NCBI RefSeq assembly: GCF_001424565.1
Contig: NZ_LMOL01000023.1
Location: forward strand, 148,072 to 192,784
DNA from: Arthrobacter sp. Leaf141
Lineage (GTDB): Bacteria > Actinomycetota > Actinomycetes > Actinomycetales > Micrococcaceae
Length of the DNA stretch: 44,713 nucleotides
Direction of reading: 5' to 3'
This document shows, piece by piece, positions 1-8,403 of this stretch. Below the pieces are notes generated by a model, which saw nothing but the letters and a program-made list of their open reading frames with translations, made no database searches and was not told the DNA's origin. Each line of letters opens with the position of its first letter. The stretch's first letter is position 1. The position numbers and the translations under genes are program-made.

Positions 1-99
1 AACCGCACCCCCACCACCAGGAACATCGCTGACACCGGGGCCGCGCACCATCGAGGCCATGCCCAGAGCGGGTACACCCTCATTGCTCCGACAACTTAA
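1..99 (+). CDS. possible 3' end of an unidentified gene (partial)
   Basis: Reading frame 1 is open from the window edge to a TAA at 97-99, and most of its codons end in G or C as in the real genes nearby. The decoded tail ends in SGYTLIAPTT. I do not recognise a family. A second frame (2-196) is also open but has many A-ending codons and looks non-coding. If real, this gene converges on rpsA. The fragment is too short to be sure it is coding at all. Confidence 0.25.
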   Translation, partial: NRTPTTRNIADTGAAHHRGHAQSGYTLIAPTT

Positions 100-195
100 G
101 CGGCGCCGGCTCCAACGAATCCGCGGGACGAAACCGGGTACGCCGCTCCCGCAGGGAGCCGCAAGCTGGATACCCCGAGACCTGGCCAAGTGTTA

Positions 196-236
196 AACAC
201 AACAGGCCCCCACCAGAGGTGAAGGCCTGTTGTGTT
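196..236 (-). terminator. rpsA terminator hairpin
   Basis: A perfect 13-bp inverted repeat (196-208 and 224-236, arm AACACAACAGGCC) with a 15-nt loop lies 27 bp past the rpsA stop codon. On the minus strand the distal arm ends in TGTGTT followed by TAACA, a weak T-rich tail. It could also serve a convergent plus-strand gene ending upstream. Confidence 0.8.
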
Positions 237-263
237 GGCGCCGTTAGCTGGCGCCGGTGGCAA

Positions 264-1742
264 CTAGTTGCCGGTGAGCTTTTCGCGCAGTGCGGCGAGT
301 GCCTCGTCGGATGCAAGGGTACCTGCGCCGGCGTTGGACTCTGCAGCCGGCTCCGAGGAGTAGCTGGTGGTGCCGGAATCGCTGTCACCGGACGTTGCTG
401 CTGCAGCGTCGTCGGCGGCGTGCTGGGTAACCTGCTTCTTGTGGGCTTCCCAACGGGTCTGGGCGTCAGCGTACTGCTGCTCCCAGGCGGCGCGCTGGTT
501 CTCGTAGCCTTCAAGCCACTCGTTGGACTCCGGATCGAAGCCCTCGGGGTACTTGTAGTTGCCCTCTTCGTCGTACTCAGCGGCCATGCCGTAGAGAGCC
601 GGATCGAATTCGGTGCTGTCGGCGTCGACGCCCTCGTTGGCCTGCTTGAGGGACAGCGAGATGCGGCGGCGTTCCAGGTCGATGTCGATGACCTTGACGA
701 ACAGTTCGTCACCAACGGAGACAACCTGCTCGGCCAGCTCAACGTGGCGCACGGCGAGCTCGGAGATGTGGACCAGGCCTTCGATGCCGTCTTCGACGCG
801 GACAAACGCACCGAACGGAACCAGCTTGGTGACCTTACCCGGCACAACCTGGCCCAGGGCGTGGGTGCGGGCGAAGGTCTGCCACGGATCTTCCTGCGTA
901 GCCTTGAGCGACAGGGAAACACGCTCGCGGTCCAGGTCGACTTCGAGAACCTCGACGGTGACTTCCTGGCCAACTTCGACAACCTCGGACGGGTGGTCGA
1001 TGTGCTTCCAGGACAGCTCGGAAACGTGAACGAGGCCGTCTACGCCGCCCAGGTCCACGAATGCACCGAAGTTGACGATGGAGGAAACGACGCCGGGACG
1101 AACCTGGCCCTTTTCCAGCTTGTTGAGGAACGTGGAGCGAACCTCGGACTGGGTCTGCTCGAGCCATGCACGGCGGGACAGAACCACGTTGTTGCGGTTC
1201 TTGTCCAGCTCGATGATCTTGGCTTCGATCTGCTGACCGATGTACGGAGCCAGGTCGCGCACACGGCGCATCTCGACGAGGGATGCGGGCAGGAAGCCGC
1301 GCAGACCGATGTCGAGGATAAGACCACCCTTGACAACCTCGATGACGGTACCGGTGACGACACCGTCTTCTTCCTTGACCTTCTCGATGTCGCCCCAGGC
1401 ACGCTCGTACTGAGCGCGCTTCTTGGAGAGGATCAGGCGGCCTTCTTTGTCTTCCTTGGTGAGCACCAGGGCTTCGACCTGATCGCCAACGGAGACAACG
1501 TCTCCGGGATCAACGTCGTGCTTGATGGAAAGCTCGCGGGAGGGGATGACACCTTCGGTTTTGTAACCGATGTCGAGCAGAACTTCGTCGCGGTCGACCT
1601 TAACGACGGTACCTTCGACGAGGTCTCCGTCGTTGAAGTACTTGATGGTCGCGTCGACAGCTGCGAGGAAGTCCTCAGCGGTACCGATGTCGTTAATTGC
1701 GACTACGGGGGTACCGGGCTTCTCGGTGGAGGTGATGGTCAT
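264..1742 (-). CDS. rpsA: 30S ribosomal protein S1
   Basis: A 492-residue S1 protein that binds mRNA on the small ribosomal subunit and supports translation initiation. Four S1 RNA-binding repeats are visible at roughly residues 35-105, 120-190, 205-275 and 290-360, each with a 'G..V.G.V' opening and an 'R.SLS.K' type close. The last 110 residues form an acidic, Ala/Ser/Glu-rich tail, and the four-repeat layout is the usual actinobacterial form, shorter than the six-repeat E. coli protein. The ATG is preceded by a CGGAG element about 12 nt upstream. The gene has its own promoter and a leader of about 150 nt, and ends in a strong hairpin, so it is probably monocistronic. Confidence 0.97.
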   Translation of the reverse strand: MTITSTEKPGTPVVAINDIGTAEDFLAAVDATIKYFNDGDLVEGTVVKVDRDEVLLDIGYKTEGVIPSRELSIKHDVDPGDVVSVGDQVEALVLTKEDKEGRLILSKKRAQYERAWGDIEKVKEEDGVVTGTVIEVVKGGLILDIGLRGFLPASLVEMRRVRDLAPYIGQQIEAKIIELDKNRNNVVLSRRAWLEQTQSEVRSTFLNKLEKGQVRPGVVSSIVNFGAFVDLGGVDGLVHVSELSWKHIDHPSEVVEVGQEVTVEVLEVDLDRERVSLSLKATQEDPWQTFARTHALGQVVPGKVTKLVPFGAFVRVEDGIEGLVHISELAVRHVELAEQVVSVGDELFVKVIDIDLERRRISLSLKQANEGVDADSTEFDPALYGMAAEYDEEGNYKYPEGFDPESNEWLEGYENQRAAWEQQYADAQTRWEAHKKQVTQHAADDAAAATSGDSDSGTTSYSSEPAAESNAGAGTLASDEALAALREKLTGN

Positions 1743-1896
1743 GTAGTAGGGGCTCCGTTGTGGATAGTAAGTTGATCAGGCGACCACCACTTCCGGGTAT
1801 TGACCTGGAGGCAGAGCACGGCGGATTGCCGGGTCATCCTGACTGCGGGATTAAACGTGCGGAAAAAAATTACGCACACGTAACACACGCCCGTTT

Positions 1897-1926
1897 ATTC
1901 TAGTCGCAGCTCAACAGCCGGGTCAA
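1897..1926 (-). promoter_or_regulatory. rpsA promoter
   Basis: On the minus strand TTGACC (1921-1926) and TAGAAT (1897-1902) are separated by 18 bp, a good sigma-70-type promoter. Transcription would start near 1890, giving a leader of about 150 nt before the rpsA ATG. The -35 box overlaps the last codons of the upstream deacetylase gene. Early in the leader, a 5-bp stem (TTACG/CGTAA) is followed directly by seven Ts. Confidence 0.7.
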
Positions 1927-2897
1927 AGCGGCGGTAGTACGTCCCCAAGGCGGGCAAACGTGGTTCCGCCGGCCAGGAGTTGCGGCAGTGCACGGCGGAA
2001 ACCCGGGCCGGTGCCGCTGCCGGGCTTGTTGAAGTGCGCAATGACGATGTCCCCCGGCCGGACCCCGGCAAGGGCAGCAGCCACAGCCCCGGGTCCCAGG
2101 GTGGCGCCGCCGTCGGCATTAACGCTGAAGTTCACCGGCAGCATCCCCAACCTGCGCGTCATCCCGGCGGCCACCTCATCAAGATGGGCGGTGCCGGACC
2201 GGAAAAACCGCGGCTCCACTCCCGACGCTGCCCGCAGCAGCTCCAGGCAGCCCGTGAGTTCGTCATAAGCCTCCGCGACGGATCCGGTGCCGGGGATCCG
2301 GTACGCGGATTTGCCGACGACGGACAAGGGCCTGTGTGCCCAGCCGTGGTTTGCCAGCTCAAACAGCGGGTCGTGGCCAAGTTCAGTTGCCAGGCCAAGG
2401 TTCGCCTGGACCCAACGGGCATTGACGAACAGGGTCGCTGGCACGGCGAGTTGCCGGAGCAGCCCCAGCAGTTCCTGGTCCACCCCCGCGCCGCCGGGTC
2501 CACCGCAGGCGTCCAGGGTCAGCACCACCGGCTGTGCCGCGGACTGTGTCACCACGCCGGTGACCGCCAGGCCCCACTCGTTGGGATGGCGGCCGGCGAA
2601 TTCCGCCACCAGTTGCTCCTTGGTGGGCGGCACAAAAGCGGGCGCGGACGGCGGCGCCGGCGCCGGAGAAGCTTCCTCCGGCACGGCATGGCCAGGCTCG
2701 GCAGCACCGGCAGCGCCGTGCCGGGCCTGACCAGGGTGCCCTCCGGGATCCGGTTGCCGGTCCGCCGGGCCGGCCGGATTGCCCGGCCCGGGCTGCCAGG
2801 GCGCCGAACACGACGCCGCGGCGGCCGCCACACCCACTGCCAAGCCAACCAACAATTCCCGCCGGCCGGCCAGCGCCGGTGCACGGTGATCCCCCAA
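1923..2897 (-). CDS. polysaccharide deacetylase family lipoprotein
   Basis: A 324-residue NodB-fold (carbohydrate esterase 4-like) protein, expected to remove acetyl groups from a cell-wall or extracellular polysaccharide outside the membrane. The N-terminus has Arg residues, a hydrophobic stretch and a lipobox-like AASC, so it is probably a lipoprotein; a Pro/Ala-rich linker follows (about 35-90). Motif 1 reads LTLDACGG in place of the usual TFDDG, motif 2 is NHGWAH (HxxxH zinc ligands), motif 3 is FFRSG, and IVIAHFNKP lies near the C-terminus. The TTG start is chosen because AAAGGA sits 6 nt upstream. It lies 28 bp after eis in the same direction and is probably co-transcribed. Substrate unknown. 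Confidence 0.8.
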   Translation of the reverse strand: MGDHRAPALAGRRELLVGLAVGVAAAAASCSAPWQPGPGNPAGPADRQPDPGGHPGQARHGAAGAAEPGHAVPEEASPAPAPPSAPAFVPPTKEQLVAEFAGRHPNEWGLAVTGVVTQSAAQPVVLTLDACGGPGGAGVDQELLGLLRQLAVPATLFVNARWVQANLGLATELGHDPLFELANHGWAHRPLSVVGKSAYRIPGTGSVAEAYDELTGCLELLRAASGVEPRFFRSGTAHLDEVAAGMTRRLGMLPVNFSVNADGGATLGPGAVAAALAGVRPGDIVIAHFNKPGSGTGPGFRRALPQLLAGGTTFARLGDVLPPL

Positions 2898-2925
2898 GGA
2901 TGTTCCTTTGTGAAGGCAGGGGCTC

Positions 2926-4224
2926 CTAGAAGTGGGTCAGGCAGTGCGTGGAACGCTCAACCGCAAACATCCCCCGTGCCTGGAGCGCCGCACCCTGCGT
3001 GTGTTCCCGGATCCGCCCAGCCGCCGCCAGCGTAACCGGGCTGACCGCGCCGAGGTAAATCGATGACAGGACAGAGACGTCAAGGTCCAGGTCGGCGGGC
3101 GTTTCCTCGGCAAGGCGTTCGACGTCGGCCTGTCCGCCTTCCACTGTAACGGCGAATGTTCCGCCGGCCAGGCCAAGCGGGTCACCGACGTTAATGACCA
3201 GCCGTCCGTCCACCGGGTAATGGCGCGCGGTGAGGGCGGCCGGAACGTCGAGGATCCGAAGCCACAGCATGTCCCGGACGTCCGAGGCATCGATGCAGCG
3301 GGGATCCGCGAGGGCCCAGGTGAGCGGGTCGTCCAACGGCGCCTCGTCCCACGTGACCCGTTCCACCAGGTCGATGGCGCCGAGGAACTGCCACAGCTCC
3401 AGGTAGGCGTCGTCGCTGGCCGCGAGGAAGTCCACTACTTCCACCGTGTAGGGCTCTTTCTCCCAACCCAGGAACTTGTAGGAGACGTAGCCGTCCACGG
3501 CGCCGGCAGGCCCGTAATGGAGGGCCACCTTGATGGCCGCATCTTCCTTGCCGTCCCGGCCCCGGGCCCCGGACACCATATGCCGGTACCACTCGTGCCG
3601 GCCCACAGACCCCGGCAACAGCCGGTGAACCTGTTCAAAAACTTCCGGGGCAAGGTCCAGCAGCTTCCGGGGATCGGCGATCTCCACAGTCCCGGTGGCC
3701 TGGTGGGCCAGGCTGAAACGGGCAGTGGTGTCCACCTTGACGCTGCGCTCAAAACTGGCCACGCCGAACCCGAAGCGCCCGTAAATGGTGCCCTCGGAGG
3801 CTGTCAGCGCGGCCATGGAGACTCCGCTGTCCTTGGCCAGGCGCAGGTCCTCAGCCATCATGCGCCGCAGCAGGCCACGGCGGCGGTGTGTGGTGCGCAC
3901 CGTGACGGCGGTGATGAGGTGGCTGGGCAACGTCCTGCCGAACCCGATGTTCAGGGTCTTCCGGAAGGTGCCAAACGTCGCCACCGGAACTTCCGCCGGC
4001 AGGGACGACGCCGGCACATCCCCGACCTGGTAGACCCCGGTGTACTCCGGCTGGTCCGCCACCTTGATGGCCAGGGTGCCGGTGATGTGCTCCGTTGTCC
4101 TGGCCTCATCATGGAACCCGAACGCCACTGCCCGGGACCACGCCAGGGACTGGTCGAACCCCTCGCTACCCTCGGTTGCCGCCGGGAAGCGCCGGATCTC
4201 ATAGTTATCACTCGAATTACTCAC
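2926..4224 (-). CDS. eis: Eis-type GNAT N-acetyltransferase
   Basis: A 432-residue cytoplasmic acetyltransferase of the Eis family, whose members acetylate amines (aminoglycosides, lysines) with acetyl-CoA. The N-terminal GNAT domain carries the acetyl-CoA loop VRTTHRRRGLLRRMM (about 109-123); a second GNAT-like region and an SCP2-like C-terminal domain follow. Y148 in TIYGRFGFG fits the family's general acid, and the chain ends in Phe, as in mycobacterial Eis where the terminal carboxylate acts in catalysis. A GTG at 4224 is chosen over an upstream TTG (4242) because TAGGCT ends 7 nt before it, the leaderless spacing seen repeatedly here. The true substrate is not predictable. Confidence 0.85.
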   Translation of the reverse strand: MSNSSDNYEIRRFPAATEGSEGFDQSLAWSRAVAFGFHDEARTTEHITGTLAIKVADQPEYTGVYQVGDVPASSLPAEVPVATFGTFRKTLNIGFGRTLPSHLITAVTVRTTHRRRGLLRRMMAEDLRLAKDSGVSMAALTASEGTIYGRFGFGVASFERSVKVDTTARFSLAHQATGTVEIADPRKLLDLAPEVFEQVHRLLPGSVGRHEWYRHMVSGARGRDGKEDAAIKVALHYGPAGAVDGYVSYKFLGWEKEPYTVEVVDFLAASDDAYLELWQFLGAIDLVERVTWDEAPLDDPLTWALADPRCIDASDVRDMLWLRILDVPAALTARHYPVDGRLVINVGDPLGLAGGTFAVTVEGGQADVERLAEETPADLDLDVSVLSSIYLGAVSPVTLAAAGRIREHTQGAALQARGMFAVERSTHCLTHF

Positions 4225-4237
4225 GATTCCGAGCCTA
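4225..4237 (-). promoter_or_regulatory. leaderless -10 element of eis
   Basis: TAGGCT (complement of 4232-4237) is followed by 7 nt and then the GTG, so transcription would begin at the start codon. No Shine-Dalgarno sequence is present. Confidence 0.5.
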
Positions 4238-4270
4238 ACCAATGAATCCGGCGCCTGACCAGCACCTGCG

Positions 4271-7081
4271 TCAGTGGCCGGCGTCGTACCAGCTGGGTCC
4301 TACGCCGATCTGCACTTCCAGGGGCACCGTGAGGTCCGCGGCGGCTGCCATCTGTTCCGTGACCAGCCGTTCCACGGCGTCCCGTTCACCGGCAGCCACT
4401 TCCAGCACCAGTTCATCGTGGACCTGCAGCAGCATCCGGGACTTCAGCCCCTGCGCCTTGAGCTCGGCGTGGACGCCCAGCATGGCGCGCTTGATGATGT
4501 CCGCGGCGGAACCCTGGATGGGGCTGTTGAGGGCGATCCGTTCGGCGTTTTCGCGCGCCTGCCGGTCGGTGCTGGTGAGGTCCGGCAGGTAGCGCCGCCG
4601 GCCTTCAATGGTGGCCGTATAGCCGTCGATCCGGGCCTGTTCCACCACGCCGCGCAGGTAGTCACGCACGGCGCCGAACCGGTCGAAGTAGTCCTTCATG
4701 AGGGTGCGGGCCTCATCAACCGAGATTTCCAGTTGCTTGGACAGACCGAACGAGGTCAGGCCATAGGCGAGGCCGTAGGACATGGCCTTGACCTTGGAGC
4801 GCATGGCGCTGGTGACTTCCTCCGTGGGCACGTGGAAGATGTTGGAGCCCACAAACCGATGCAGGTCCTCGCCGTCCTTGTAGGCCTGGATGAGGCCGGC
4901 GTCACCCGACAGGTGCGCCATGATGCGCATCTCGATCTGCGAGTAGTCGGCCGACAGCAGGCATTCGTAGCCTTCACTGACCACAAAGATGCCCCGGACC
5001 CGGCGGCCTTCCTCGCTGCGGATGGGGATGTTCTGCAGGTTGGGGTTGTTGGAGGAGATCCGGCCCGTGGCGGCTACGTTCTGCGCGTACGTGGTGTGGA
5101 TCCGGCCGTCCGCGGCCACGGACTTCTTCAGCGATTCGATCATCTGGCGGAGCTTCGCGGACTCACGGTGCGCCATCAGCTGCACCAGGAACTCGTGGCC
5201 CGTTTTCTCCAGCAGGTTCTTCAGGGACGCGGCATCCGTGGTGTAGCCGGACTTGATCTTTTTGGTCTTGGGCAGTTCGAGTTCCTCAAACAGAACGGTC
5301 TGCAGCTGCTTGGGCGAGCCCAGGTTGACCTCATGGCCGATCGCCGCGAACGCCTGTTCCTGGGCGTGGTCGATCACCCGGGCGAGGTCGGCCATCTGGT
5401 CTTCCATCCGCTCCAGGTCGATCCCGATTCCTGCCAGCTCCATGTCCGCCAGCACCCGGCTGACCGGCAGTTCCAGCGTGGAGAGCAGTTCCTCGGACTG
5501 GCGTTCCTTCAGTTCGGCTTCGAAGAAGCTGCTCAGGGAACGCACGACGGCGGCCGCCTGGACCAGTGCGTCTGCCGCGGCGGTGTCGTCCCCGTCGAAG
5601 GAAAGCTCCAGTTGGCCGGCCTTCGCCGTGGCCCCGGGGAGGCCCACGTTCAGGTGGTGCTGGGCCAGTTCCGCGAGTTCGTAGGTCCGGCGGTCGGGTT
5701 CCAGCAGGTATCCGGAGATCGAGGTGTCGTCCACAACGCCTTCCAGTTCCAGTCCTCTCGCCGTCAGGGCCTTGAGCGCTGCCTTGAAGCCGTGCAGGAC
5801 CTTGGGTTCCGCCGGGTTGCGCAGCCAGGCGGCCAGGATGTTTTCAGCTTCGGCGTCCTGCCCCTCCAGGGAGATGTAGGCTGCGCCGCCCTCGCGGACA
5901 ATGGCCACCGCGGCTGCGTCCTCGCCGACGCGCCCCGGGATGAGGTCCACCGCAACGGCGGACCGCTGGCCGGTACCGGCGGCAAAGAATTCCGAGAGCC
6001 CTGCAGCGTCGGTTGGCGTGATGTACTCCGGGGTGGGGATGCTTTCCCGCTCGGCCGCGGGAGTGTCAGCTTCGCCGTACAGTGCGAAGAGGCGGGTCCG
6101 GATGGTCTTGAACTCCAGCTCATCAAACAGGTTTTCCAGCGCTGCCTGGTCCGGCCGCGGTTCGTACAGCTCGTCGAGCGTGACCGGCAGTTCCAGGTCC
6201 GTGTGCAGCCTGTTGAGCTTGCGGTTCCGCTTGACGGAGTCCACATGCTCGCGCAGGGCGTCGCCCACCTTGCCGCCGATGGCGTCGATGTTGGCCAGCA
6301 CGCCTTCGAGCCCGCCATAGAGGTTGATCCATTTGGCGGCAGTTTTGGGCCCGACGCCGGGCACGCCGGGCAGGTTGTCCGCGGTCTCCCCCACCAGCGC
6401 GGCCAGGTCCGAGTACTCGGCGGGGGTGACGAAGTACTTTTCCTGGATGGCGGCCGCATCCATCCGGGGAATGTCGCTGACGCCCTTCTTGGGGTACAGC
6501 ACAAAAACGTTGTCCGTAATGAGCTGGAACGCATCCCGGTCGCCGGAGACCAGCAGCACCTCATAACCGGCCTTGTCGCCCATGGCGGCGAGGGTGGCCA
6601 GGATGTCGTCCGCTTCGAAGCCGGGCATCTTGATGGTCTTGATGCCCCAGGCCTCCATGACCTGGCCGATGAGGTCGATCTGGCCGCTCATCTCTCGGGG
6701 GGTCTCGTTGCGGCCGCCCTTGTATTCGCTGTACTCCGCCTTGCGGTGGGTGGTTTCGTCGGAGACGTCGAACGCCACGGCGATGTGGGTGGGCTTCTGT
6801 TCCTTGATCAGGTTGATCAGCATGGAAGTGAAGCCGTGGATGGCGTTGGTGTGCTGGCCGTGGGCGGTGGAGAACTTGTCCGCGGGCAGTGCGAAGAAGG
6901 CGCGGAACGCCATGGAGTGACCGTCCAGGACCAGCAGCCGGGGCTGGCCCGTCAGTGGGACAACGGGGGCGTCAGTGGCCGAAACCGTTCCGGCGGCCGG
7001 AGGCGGTACCTGGTCCGTGGGGGCAGGGTCGCGCTCGAGGACCTGGGACGGGAAGGGGGCCGGTTTGGTTGTTTCACTCAC
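4271..7081 (-). CDS. polA: DNA polymerase I
   Basis: A 936-residue DNA polymerase I for Okazaki-fragment processing and repair. The N-terminal 5' nuclease domain (about 40-300) contains GFEADDILAT, VSGDRDAF and the helix-hairpin GVPGVGPKTA. The middle 3'-5' exonuclease-like domain has AVDLIPG where active enzymes have DxE, so proofreading is probably lost. The polymerase domain has motif A ADYSQIEMR (D712), motif B KAMSYGLAYG and motif C VHDELV (D889). The start is GTG 7081, with TAGGCT 7 nt upstream; ATG 7102 in the same frame is an alternative. The frame stays open upstream to about 7405, but that part is antisense to the thioesterase gene and is not coding. Confidence 0.95.
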   Translation of the reverse strand: MSETTKPAPFPSQVLERDPAPTDQVPPPAAGTVSATDAPVVPLTGQPRLLVLDGHSMAFRAFFALPADKFSTAHGQHTNAIHGFTSMLINLIKEQKPTHIAVAFDVSDETTHRKAEYSEYKGGRNETPREMSGQIDLIGQVMEAWGIKTIKMPGFEADDILATLAAMGDKAGYEVLLVSGDRDAFQLITDNVFVLYPKKGVSDIPRMDAAAIQEKYFVTPAEYSDLAALVGETADNLPGVPGVGPKTAAKWINLYGGLEGVLANIDAIGGKVGDALREHVDSVKRNRKLNRLHTDLELPVTLDELYEPRPDQAALENLFDELEFKTIRTRLFALYGEADTPAAERESIPTPEYITPTDAAGLSEFFAAGTGQRSAVAVDLIPGRVGEDAAAVAIVREGGAAYISLEGQDAEAENILAAWLRNPAEPKVLHGFKAALKALTARGLELEGVVDDTSISGYLLEPDRRTYELAELAQHHLNVGLPGATAKAGQLELSFDGDDTAAADALVQAAAVVRSLSSFFEAELKERQSEELLSTLELPVSRVLADMELAGIGIDLERMEDQMADLARVIDHAQEQAFAAIGHEVNLGSPKQLQTVLFEELELPKTKKIKSGYTTDAASLKNLLEKTGHEFLVQLMAHRESAKLRQMIESLKKSVAADGRIHTTYAQNVAATGRISSNNPNLQNIPIRSEEGRRVRGIFVVSEGYECLLSADYSQIEMRIMAHLSGDAGLIQAYKDGEDLHRFVGSNIFHVPTEEVTSAMRSKVKAMSYGLAYGLTSFGLSKQLEISVDEARTLMKDYFDRFGAVRDYLRGVVEQARIDGYTATIEGRRRYLPDLTSTDRQARENAERIALNSPIQGSAADIIKRAMLGVHAELKAQGLKSRMLLQVHDELVLEVAAGERDAVERLVTEQMAAAADLTVPLEVQIGVGPSWYDAGH

Positions 7082-7117
7082 AGGTGCCAGCCTAGTTGCC
7101 ATGATGGACAATTTCAC
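7082..7117 (-). promoter_or_regulatory. polA promoter, overlapping the divergent thioesterase promoter
   Basis: On the minus strand GTGAAA (7112-7117) and TAGGCT (7089-7094) are 17 bp apart, with the GTG 7 nt after the -10. On the plus strand CAGCCT (7088-7093) lies 7 nt before the thioesterase ATG at 7101. The two -10 boxes occupy nearly the same base pairs. Confidence 0.55.
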
Positions 7118-7574
7118 GCCCGGACCGTTCACCGCTGAACTGACGGCCGCCGGTATTCCCGAACACCTGCATGGTTGGCTTGGCAGCTTCGGGATCGGTG
7201 CCCTGGTGGTGAAAATGGAGATCCGGTTCCTTGAAATGAGCCCGGAACGCACGGTGGCCACCATGCCTGTGGCCGGCAACACCCAGGTTGCAGGGATCCT
7301 GCACGGCGGGGCGCACGTGGTCCTGGCAGAGACTTTGGGATCCTTTTCCGCAGGGATCCATGCCGGTCCCGGCCGGCATGCAGTGGGAATTGAGGTCAAC
7401 GCCACACATCACCGCTCCATCGCCACCGGCTTGGTGACGGGAACCTGCACCGCCATCCACCTGGGCCGCACCCTGGCAACGCATGAAATCGTGATGACGG
7501 ACGAGGCCGGACGCCGGCTCTCCACAGCCCGGATCACCAACATGATCAGGGACAACAACGGCGGCCGGGCCTAA
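7101..7574 (+). CDS. PaaI-type hotdog-fold thioesterase
   Basis: A 157-residue acyl-CoA thioesterase-like protein of the PaaI/YbgC hotdog superfamily, expected to hydrolyse aryl- or acyl-CoA in the cytoplasm as a multimer. The HGGAHVVLAETLGS segment is the central helix with the catalytic acidic residue, followed by the typical VGIEVNATHHR strand. Start ATG 7101 (7104 also possible) is only 20 bp from the divergent polA start, leaving no room for a leader. Earlier in-frame starts lie inside polA and are unlikely. Its stop overlaps the stop of the convergent reductase gene by two bases. Substrate unknown. Confidence 0.85.
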   Translation: MMDNFTPGPFTAELTAAGIPEHLHGWLGSFGIGALVVKMEIRFLEMSPERTVATMPVAGNTQVAGILHGGAHVVLAETLGSFSAGIHAGPGRHAVGIEVNATHHRSIATGLVTGTCTAIHLGRTLATHEIVMTDEAGRRLSTARITNMIRDNNGGRA

Positions 7575-8134
7575 CCGGCCACACCCTCCGCAGCGGTTCC
7601 CAAAAGGTAGCGGAGCTCAACAATCCCGCGCCCCATGGTGCGCGAACCGCTCAACTCAAGGACCGGCGTCGGGCCCTGCAGTGGCAGCAGGCGCTTCCCG
7701 TCCCCCAGCACCACCGGGATGACCGACAGGATGATCTCGTCCAGCAGGCCGGCGGCTGCGAACTGGGCCGCCAGGTTGCCACCGCCAACCACCCAGATGT
7801 TCGCCCCGCCTGCGGCGCCGCGGAAGTCATCGATGAACTCCGCCACGTCGCCGCGGACAAACGTGATGTCCGCCCCCTGCTGGGCGCGGTGTTCATGCCG
7901 GGTGAAGACGTAGCTGGGTGTATCCGGGTACGGCCACGTGTCCGGTTCGTGTTCGATCAGCCATTCGTAGGTGCTGCCGCCCATAACGATGCTCCCCACC
8001 CCGGCCCTAAACGCGTCGTAGCTTTCAGCGCCGCCCTCGAACCCGTCGAACTGCAGCAGCCAGGCGAGGTCGTCGGTGGGTGTGGCGATAAAGCCGTCGA
8101 GGGATGCTGCGACAAAGTACTGGATCCGTGCCAT
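7571..8134 (-). CDS. RibD C-terminal / dihydrofolate reductase-fold protein
   Basis: A 187-residue protein of the RibD_C family, the NADPH-binding reductase fold shared by riboflavin reductases and DHFR. Visible are the opening strand IQYFVAASLDGFIA, the SIVMGGSTYEWL segment, the WVVGGGNLAAQF nucleotide-binding loop and IPVVLGDGKRLLP. Stand-alone members are common in actinobacteria and few have a known substrate; it lacks the deaminase half of RibD, so a role in riboflavin synthesis is not implied. ATG 8134 is preceded by TAGGCT and a 6-nt gap, another leaderless arrangement. The gene converges on the thioesterase gene. Confidence 0.85.
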   Translation of the reverse strand: MARIQYFVAASLDGFIATPTDDLAWLLQFDGFEGGAESYDAFRAGVGSIVMGGSTYEWLIEHEPDTWPYPDTPSYVFTRHEHRAQQGADITFVRGDVAEFIDDFRGAAGGANIWVVGGGNLAAQFAAAGLLDEIILSVIPVVLGDGKRLLPLQGPTPVLELSGSRTMGRGIVELRYLLGTAAEGVAG

Positions 8135-8146
8135 GGGGCCAGCCTA
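8135..8146 (-). promoter_or_regulatory. leaderless -10 element of the RibD_C gene
   Basis: TAGGCT (complement of 8141-8146) is followed by GGCCCC and the ATG at 8134. No ribosome-binding site is present. Confidence 0.5.
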
Positions 8147-8181
8147 GCCAAGCGTGGGCGCAGTTCCCAGAGTGCGGGTGC

Positions 8182-8403
8182 TCAGGCCGAGAAGTACGGG
8201 ATGATCAGGTACAGCCCAAAGAGGACTGCAAGCCCGCAGAGTCCGAAGCAGGCGTAGGCCAGGGCCCGTTTTATGCCCGGTGAGGCCTGCTCGGAGTCAC
8301 CGGCGATGGCTGTGAGCCGGACGCCCAGCGAATAGAGCACCACCACGGTGACGGCGGAAACCAGGGTTGCCCCGCCGACTGTCAGCAGTTCCAACCATTT
8401 CAT
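8182..8403 (-). CDS. small two-helix membrane protein coupled to pit
   Basis: A 73-residue protein with two predicted membrane helices (about 6-28 and 46-69) and a short polar loop (ASPGIKRAL). Its ATG overlaps the stop codon of the phosphate transporter gene (ATGA), implying translational coupling and a stoichiometric or accessory role with Pit. I recognise no named family. It is the last gene of the pit transcript. Confidence 0.75.
   Translation of the reverse strand: MKWLELLTVGGATLVSAVTVVVLYSLGVRLTAIAGDSEQASPGIKRALAYACFGLCGLAVLFGLYLIIPYFSA

Noticed and set aside
219..1775. 518-codon open frame opposite rpsA
   Set aside because: Mirror of the S1 repeats with no recognisable protein; codon usage fits rpsA instead.
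4274..7138. 954-codon open frame on the plus strand
   Set aside because: It is antisense to polA; high GC leaves long open shadows, and the translation has no domain while polA has all polymerase motifs.
7082..7405. N-terminal extension of PolA beyond the start chosen
   Set aside because: It is antisense to the thioesterase coding sequence and unlike PolA N-termini.
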